Assembly: GCA_023376005.1 (NCBI GenBank)
Contig: CM042152.1
Location: 70,285,845-70,349,844, forward strand
DNA from: Doryteuthis pealeii
Taxonomy: Eukaryota; Mollusca; Cephalopoda; Myopsida; Loliginidae
Length of the DNA stretch: 64,000 nucleotides
Direction: 5' to 3'
This document shows, piece by piece, positions 53,277 through 62,200 of the stretch. The first letter of the stretch is position 1; every line of letters begins with the position of its first letter. The translations under genes and the position numbers were made by a program. A model generated the notes under the pieces. The model was not told where the DNA came from. It searched no databases and worked only from the letters and a program-made list of their open reading frames with translations.

Positions 53277-56200
53277 CCATAGATAGATAAATAGAGATTA
53301 AGAGAGTAAGATATAGGTAATATAAAATAAGAAATCAAGAAAGAATAAAAAGAAACAATCAAACTGCTCCCCACAGATTAGTCATAGTTCTGCCTATCAA
53401 ATCATCAACGATGAACTTGGGTTCCATAAAACAAGAGTGTGGATTATTATTGAATTTCGCTTGTAAAAAAAAATGGAGGAATATAAAGGGAAGAAATTAA
53501 ATGAGTTCATTTGTATTTATTATTTGACTATGAAAATATACAGCAAAGGGAATTTCTAATGAAAACAAGTTCATAAAGGAAATGCTTTATCTGATGAGTA
53601 ATGCGCAGTTCATAAAGGAAATGTTTTACCTGACAACTTACATTCAGTTCATAAATGAAATGTTTTAACTGAGGAATACGTGCAGTTCATAAAGGAAATT
53701 TTCGCTGATGACTTACATGCAGTTCATGAAATGTTTTAGCTGACAACTTACATGCAGTTCATAAAGGAAATGTTTTATCTGATAACTTACATGCAGTTCA
53801 TATAGGAAATTTTTTGCTGATGACGTACATGTTCAAAGGAAATGTTTTAGCTGATAACTTACATGCAGTTTATATACGAAATGTTTTCGCTGATGACATA
53901 CATGCAGTTCCTAAAGGAAATGTTTTCACTGATGACGTACATGCAGTTCATAAAGGAAATGTTTTATCTGATAACTTACATGCAGTTCATATAGGAAATG
54001 TTTTCGCTGATGACGTACATGCAGTTCCTAAAGGAAATGTTTTAGCTGACGACTTACATGCAGTTCATAAAGGAAATGTTTTATCTGATAACTTACATGC
54101 AGTTCATAAAGGAAATGTTTTAGCTGACAACTTACATGCAGTTCTAAAGGAAATGTTTTAACTGATAACTTACGTGCAGTTCTTTACTGTAAAATGCTTC
54201 TCCTGATAAGCAAACTGATTTGCATTTCCAAATTTGATGTAATGTTTCTCAGGTTTCTCTGGGTCTTCAGTTGCAGGTTCAGTGTAAACATCTGTGCTTG
54301 GAAGAATAGCCACTTCAGCTTGTTGGGCAACTCCTGATACATAAAAAAAAACAGATTCAATTTAAAGAAATATCTAAACATGAATTTGATTTTAAGCATT
54401 CTAATCTATTCTGTAAAATAAGCTGACTATATTTCAGTAATACTTAGATTTTGAACTTCTGTTGCATTAAAAAAAATCCTAAACCAGTTTATAACATGGT
54501 GACATTTTTGTTAACTTTTTTTTTTTATTGCAAATGCACATTAAAAAAATTATTCTTATAAGATTTTGTTTTTATTTAATGATTGGTGAATTTTATTGAT
54601 CAATGTATGAAATTTTTTATTTGATATTAATGCACGTAGATATAGTTGCCATAGACTGCCATAGACAAACCCAATAAACTTGTTGGGTTATCTTCTCTTG
54701 TTGCAATGTGCTCTGATAGATGGCATTAGTATTTGGCCACAAAGCGGGAATTCTGAATACCTGCCTCTTACCTCTTAGACCAACAACAAGTAAACATGGT
54801 CTAGGGGCCTGACACTCTAAACCTTAGGTGAGGGGCTTTGTCCCCCAACCAGCTACAAGTAAGTGACCTTCCAACGTGAGGTACACGAGTGTACATAAAT
54901 CACTCCGACACAGGTGTAAAACAATAACAGACTTTTTATTCCGTAAGTGACGGAGATACACATACAAGACAAAGATATACAAAACAGATAACCTCTTCAA
55001 GAGTTTACTTCTTTTGATGAAATATATCAAAGGTTAAGTGAATAATAGCTTTTATAAAATTATCTGTACAACTTTCATATAACGTTGTGAAATTCAAACA
55101 CTGTATTTTGCTATAATAACATGAAGAAATAGATTTAGTCAAAATTTGAATTTTGAATAGATAGTGAACTTTGAAATATCCCATCATACATGTAAAAGAA
55201 TACCAGGAAAATTTGGTAGGCAAAGAGTTTAATATTAACAAAGGAAGATATTTTTTTTTAATTTTCCTGGTACTTTTTACATGTATGATGAGATATTTCA
55301 AAGTTCACTACCTATTCACCTAAGAACTGATTCTATTCAAATAAAGTCCTATCATTATTGTAATCTGAGTCCTTTTCAGTGTAGACGAGTTACATGTGCG
55401 AGAGCCACTGCCAGTGGATTGTGGTAGGATTGCAGTGGTGGGAGAGCTGCTGTGATTGGCTTAAAGTAGGCAAAGAGTTAAAAGTCTGTTTACCTACCAA
55501 CAATAGAAAAGTTTTTCACTTGACAGTTGTCACAAATGATGGTCACATTTTCTTTGTAAGGTTTTGTCTCTTTTGGTTTAAAGGCAAATTCAAGAACACC
55601 AATCTGACCGCTCTTCATTTCAAATGTCGATGGTCTGATCACAAAAGGTGGAATATTAATCGTCTCTTCACGAACAACTGTCTGAGGAAAAATAATATGA
55701 AAACATTATTTAAAAAAAAATGCCTAAGTAAAAAAGTAAAGTTGGTATCAGCCAGACAGCAAGGGAGTCTATCCCTTTTCCCCAGAGCTAGACCAAGGAG
55801 ATTGTTTTTGCGTCTGAGGTGGAGCGTCACACCTACACTACCATCAGCTCCTTAATTTACCACACACATCTCTGTGCTACTCATATGCTGAGTTGGCGAG
55901 GACCGTATCAAACCAGGAACCTTTACTTTTATTACTGGTTACACTTATATTTTCAAGCTTGTGAAAATGGACGTGGAGCTGTACCCATATCTGTGGCATG
56001 AGGAAAAATCTTGGAAGGAATTATCTTACAAAGATTGATCATTGGCTGTTGTTACAGCTTGCTTATTGAATAAATAGCACAAGTAATCCAGTTGAACGTC
56101 ATCTGGTGGAATAACTACTTTCAGCTTTTTATTATCACAACTGAAACATGGCCAAAACGGTGCTTCCGTTTCTTATCAAAACAATGGCTGAAACGGTGCT

Positions 56201-59200
56201 TCTGTTTCTTATTAACCAATATACCACAGCTGTTTTTTGTTTTACGGCATATCAACCCTTTTCAGGTTATTTAATGCTAAACCAAGTCATTTAGATAAAC
56301 AAAGGACTCAGGTTGCTTATAGTACCTGCTGTTGCTCAAGTGGTCACCCAGTTAAGTATTTAATAGGCTTATCACTGCTTAACTTTGGTGATCTTGCAGG
56401 ATAATTACAAAGAGTAACAACAATGATGAAGTGACGCAAAATGTAAAATGTTGAGATAGAATAGAAAGAAAGAGAAATTGAAGAGAAGAGATTCTCACAA
56501 AAAGTTTTGGAATTATTTCTTCAGTCTTAGAATTAATGTTGCATTACAGCCCTTCTTTTGAGGGGCATGGCATTCTTTCCAAAATGGACGCTGTTGTAGT
56601 TTTATGTGGTAACCCCGGTTAGAAAGAATCAAACACCAATCACTTCCTTGTCAAACAACTTCATTTTGCTGTGGCAAATTCAACTACAAGTAACCCATCA
56701 ATAAAAAAGAGAAAGGAAGGGAAGAATGTGTTGTTTATCTGACAACTGTCAAATCAGAAAGAAAGAAGAAAGAAAGAAAGAAAGTGAGATGGACAAGATA
56801 TCTAACTATTTGGCTAAGTCCAGTTGATGTTGTGCATGTTCCATCTCTCGTCACTTGTCTCTGTCTGCCAACCATGGATTCTGCCTTTTCTTTCATAATT
56901 ATTCATCAACTCACCTCAAATGGTTTTGCGCATGTCAGCATTTACCAAAAATATCAGCTGATTTTTAGTGATGAAGATACCACCATTCCATCCTTGGATA
57001 TTTGCATAATTTGGTATCTCTCATTTCTAAACAATCCCTTGACACTCAGTTTGTTTATATTCCAAAAAATATTACATTCCAAAAAGTTTTTTTCTAAAAA
57101 TATTTCTCTAAAATTATTTTTCTTTATTTTCTCTTTCCTTCCGAATCCAAAACCCAAATCATAAATTACAAACTACTAAAATAATTCCTTGGGATCCCTA
57201 ATTATTTCACATTGATAGATTTATAAAAAAAAATTTTTAAATAAAATCTGACTTACCCTGAAGTTTGTGGCTGGCCAGGAAGATGTTGGCAGCAAACAAA
57301 AACAACCAGGTCCTCCACTATTTTTAAGCAAAACTTGAATCACACTAATGCCTCCAACTAGACAATAACCCAAGTCGATTACGGGTGGCACTGAAAATAT
57401 AAGTGGACAAATGTGAAAATTTCAAACTTCTTTGCATTTTAATTACAAAAGGGATTCCTGAATATGACACTAAACTGCATCTGTGGTGAGGCTCCAGTTC
57501 TTTGAGGAATATGGACTGTTATGATTTTTGTGGTCATTTTTGGGCTGTAGTTGAAAGCAGTTTTACAGTGGAGATCCTTTGTGGCATAAAGTTTGATCCT
57601 TTCTTGAAGTAGAAAGATGTAGTATCAGTTTTAATCCTTTGTCTATTGATCTGCCTCAAACTGTTGATCTCAGAGTTGATCCTGTCTTGAAGTAGAAAAG
57701 TTGTATAATCCTTGTCTGTTATCTGTCTTTCCAGCGAGTAATTTTAGACAATTTATCAATGCCTTAAAATAGTAAATTAAATACATGTTTGGGCATTTCA
57801 GCCACCGCTGTTTTGGAAGAGTCTATAAATATAAGTTGCAGTCTTCAGCACACCTTATACCCAGAAATAATCCAATATCGAGTCTCTCCATCATTGCCAT
57901 TGCTACTAGATCCACTCTCACCTGAAGTGGTCATACATGTTAAGGTCTCATTTATGGGTCAGATAGATCTGTTTTAAAATTATTAGTATTAAATAAGAAA
58001 ATGTTTGCTTTTGCTTTACAACATATCAACCCTTTTTAGAGTCATTTAATACTGAATCAAGTTATTTTGATAAACAAAAGACTCAGGTTGCTTATAGTAC
58101 CTGCTGTTGCTTAAATGGTTAATTAAGTATTAAACAAGCTCATGATTGCTTAACTTCAGTGATTTAGCAGGAATTGATGCTTTCAGCATAACACGATCTT
58201 AATATATTAGATGAGGATACTTTAAACTATATAACTGTACAAACAAATAATCCTAATCATTATTAAATAGAAATAGTTACTTGGAACTATATAATTGTGG
58301 AACTGTGAAAGCTATTTAATTGAGGAGCTGATGGTAGGTGTGGTGCTTCACCTCAGATGCAAAATAATCTCCTTTGACATGCTGGACAATGCTGGAGAAG
58401 CAAGGATGAACTCATGTGATGTTTTCCAGTGGAGACATGCACAGACACATCAGTTTGGGCCTAAGAGTATTTACAGGTTTCGAAGGAGCTCTTATTTCTC
58501 CATAGTTGTAGGCAAATTGTCAGACAAAGAAGACAAACACATAATGGAAATTTAATACATGTATTGACAAATAATACAAGAACTTGTTGCAAATTTTATT
58601 GGTATTTGCTACAGACTTATCTGAGTTAAGTAATTTTCTTGGAGTAATGGTGATAACAGGGGTATTCTGTTGCTTGTTGGAAAGTTGATAGGATGTTTCT
58701 TCGGACGTTTCTCGTTCTTCCTCGTAACCGGTTCAGTGATAAGTAATGGGGGATGCTATTTAGAAGCTTCTCACCCTGGTAACAGATTCTTTTAATGACG
58801 GTGAATGGGCCCTTTTCAAGTAGACTATTTGGTCTTCAGCCTTCGATAGTGTGCCTTTGTGCCTTCGAAAGTGTGCTGTGAAAATATGCCTCCATCCAGA
58901 TCAACAGTCCGTAGAAGTAAGCGCTGTTTTTGGGCTAAGTGATGAATGAAGTGTAGGGACCGCTATTTATGCGACTACCCTCAGTGGGTGCTCCGTGATA
59001 AGTGAAGTTTTTGGTATTGGCGCCAACATCGTATGTTGGCGATTCGCCCCCCTAGTGGCAGGGGGAGATAATTAACTATGGAATTTCCAATAGGCCAACC
59101 AGCAAAAACTACATCAATCAGCTCTATGTTACATAATTTATGATAGCTTATGAATTATGTAAGTAGTGTAGATAGAATTTGAATTGAGTCCATTTGAAAA

Positions 59201-62200
59201 TTCAAAATCGGAGAGTTGAATGAAAAGTTACAGCCGATAATTGACATGTGGTAACCTCCTCTTGATCCACACAAAAACGCGCCAGTAGAAGCAAGTGAAT
59301 GGAAGTTAAGTTTTAGTCAGTTGTGGCCAGTTACTCACTGAGAGAAGACATTCTCTCAAGATGCTGCTTCTCACTGCACGGTTTAATGCTGGAGTTGTTT
59401 TTAATAAAGAAAATAGAAAAGTTAGTCATCATTATGGCATCGATGTTGACTGTCTCTCTGAGGTACTGTTACCTGATAGCGGCTGATGCACCATCAAGAT
59501 CCCGCAGGCTGACGTATCCTATCATCTCTATCACAGCAGCCCTACTGGCCACTCTGGATGTCATGGGGTAGCATTTGCATTCGAGATACAGTGAATTCGT
59601 TGGGTTGAGCCAGCTCAACCGACCCAAGGTGTATGCCACAGCAGTATCAGTAGTAACGTCTGTGGGTTATTTAATGCCAAAGCTACCCTTGTAGAAGAAT
59701 AGTAGTGATAGTATTTAACCCATAGCTGGAGGATGATAGGATTCATACCATTCTGGGTATTGGTCTAAAATAAATGTAATAGTGTAACTGGAGTTTGAAC
59801 TCACTTCCTATGATGTTGCAGTCCAGCACGTTAGCCACTATGCCATGTGGACTCCCCTTTGAGAGATGAAAATGTTTGAATAGATAAAAACAGATTGGTA
59901 TGGGAAAACTGAGACAATTTGATTTTTTATGTGTGTAACTTACAGAATACCATTTCATCTTCTTTGAGATAAGGAGATTAGAGAAGCAAGGGAATTAAGT
60001 GCATTGACAAATATATAGATAGACATATAAAGTGTAAGAGAAACATCTTAAGAGATAAAGTTTTTGTTTAGTTTCTTTGTTTAATGGCACATCAATCATT
60101 TAATGACAAAGCTCCCTTGTAGAAGAATAGTAGTGATAACCCATAGCTGGGGGGTGAGAGGATTTATGCCATTTCCAAGGGTATTGGTTCAAAAGTAAAT
60201 GTAATAACGTGAATGGAGTTTGAACTCGGTTCCTATGATGTTGCAGTTCAGCACGTTAGCCACTATGCCATGTGGACTCCTCCTTGAGAGATGAAAATGT
60301 TTGAAAAGATAAAAACAGATTGGTATGGGGAAAACTGAGACAATTTGATTTTGTATGCGTGAGACTTACATGATAAAATTGGATGAGGTCTTTTACCCAG
60401 AAGAGGAACAGAGATGGAATTTGAAGACTGTGTAATGATTTTCAATTCATCAACAAAATCATTAAGTGAATCGGGTGCAAATTGGATTGTATAGAGGCAG
60501 CTCATTCCGGGGGCGACCAATCCATGTTCTCCTGGAAACTGGCCTGAAATGAATAACATTCAATTTTAGTAAATTAACAAGATAGATTTGAAATATATAC
60601 TACTTCTTCCTACTCTGTATTATTGAATCTTTTTATGAGATCATGTGTTACAAACAAGATAGATACATCTTCACACTAGACAGTAAGTCCCTGAAATTAG
60701 TAGACCAGTTCATATACCTAGGTAGTAATATCTCATCTACAGAAAGTGATGTCAATATACACATAGGAAAGGCATGGACTGCTAAAAACAAATTATCGAT
60801 CATAAGGAAATCTGATCTCTCTGATAAGATAAGGTGAGAATTCTTCCAAACTCTAGCTGTTTCAGTGCTACTGTATGGCTGTACCACTTGGACTCTTATC
60901 ATATGCTCAGAGAAAAAGTTAGTTGGGAAGTGTACAAGGATGTTGCATGCTGTCTTGAATAAATCCTGGAAGCAGCAATCCAAAAAAGAGCAGCTTTATG
61001 GCCACTTGCCTCCTCTCATACAAAACATCTGGGTAAGAAGAACAGAACATGCTGGACACTGCTGGAAAAGCAAGGACAAGCTCATAAGTAATGTTCTTTG
61101 GTGGATACCTGCACATTAGGGTAGGTCAATTTTGGAACTAACATATTCCCATGTGGCGAAAGTTGCAAATTAATGTCATAAACCGTATTAGCATGCAAGC
61201 GTATGGTGATGAGGAAATGAACAAAACACAGATTTTAAGTTTTAAAATTGTATTAAGAAAACAACATGAGAACGGTGAAAGGATAGAAATGAGAATTACA
61301 GGATAAATTTGGTTATAGTTATGGGTGGATATTAAGTCTGTAAAATGTCCAGCGTGACTGTGGTAGTGGGGTGGTGATGTAGGCCGAATATTGTGTTTTA
61401 GTAGTAGAATTTTTTGTATAGTCGAGTGATATAGAAATGTTCGGTAGTTGACTTGTTGATTTGACTGCCTGGTGAGGTCAGGTTTGGGTAAGTTGGGGGT
61501 GTGATCCGCCGCCTTTGATGTGTCCTTCGTTTTGCTAGCGCTCGTCGTGATGGTGTATGAAGCTCTGACTGTCGGTGCCTTCAAAGCTGTTCGTTTTATA
61601 GAGATTGGTAGCCGAAGTTGGATCAAATGAAGATATTTTCATTTCACCCGGGAATCACTTTCATTGAATGATAATGCGAATTTTATTTACCAATTTTTTA
61701 TTTTTATTTAATTTTGGGAATTGACTATCAAAGCGAAACTCCGATCGGAGCCCATGCGCAGATATATGTTAAAATGGTCATTCCGTTTTAGGTAACGATA
61801 GAGGACACTTCCGACTTTGTCCGTCCCGTTGGCGAGTGTATGTAGCTTGTATTAGTGAATCGGGAGATTTCGACTTTTGCTTATACAACATTAACATAAA
61901 CAATTACCACACAAAATATTTTTCTTCAAAACTTTGCCTTCGTTTGAGGAAATAGATTTCAATCTTTTAAAATGTTATCACTGTTACAGCCTAATTATTA
62001 GGTAAAAAGCAGCTTATCAGAGGCATAGGTGGTGAAGGGGGCGTATTTTTAATTTGAATTCTAGTTATGATATTTTATTCATTTTGTTTAAAATGACAAC
62101 CTTTTCTATTTTAAATATTGAAATTGCTATATTTTCTAGGCTAAATGATGCGAAAACAAGGATTTTGGTACATTTTAGTAGATGATCTTTGATGCTATTT

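Larger units (their letters stand above)
59655..60369. repeat. Local duplication including the exon 3 donor
   Basis: The stretch 59,655-59,945 recurs at 60,075-60,369. Both units contain the same SINE fragment, then GAGATGAAAATGTTTGAA, GATAAAAACAGATTGGTATG and GAGACAATTTGATTTT, and end at an ACTTAC donor complement. The 60,369 donor is that of exon 3. The 59,945 donor is an unused-looking copy about 420 bp further downstream. Confidence 0.8.

Noticed and set aside
53814..54161. 115-codon plus-strand repeat protein
   Set aside because: It is a by-product of a 39 bp repeat whose unit length is a multiple of three; the array derives from a DLEC1 splice donor on the other strand.
56784..57164. 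126-codon open frame on the plus strand
   Set aside because: No motif, no splice or promoter context, and it lies in a DLEC1 intron on the opposite strand; probably chance.
61138..61626. 162-codon open frame on the minus strand
   Set aside because: No recognised domain, low-complexity S/T/P composition, and it lies inside a transposable element; kept only as a remark.
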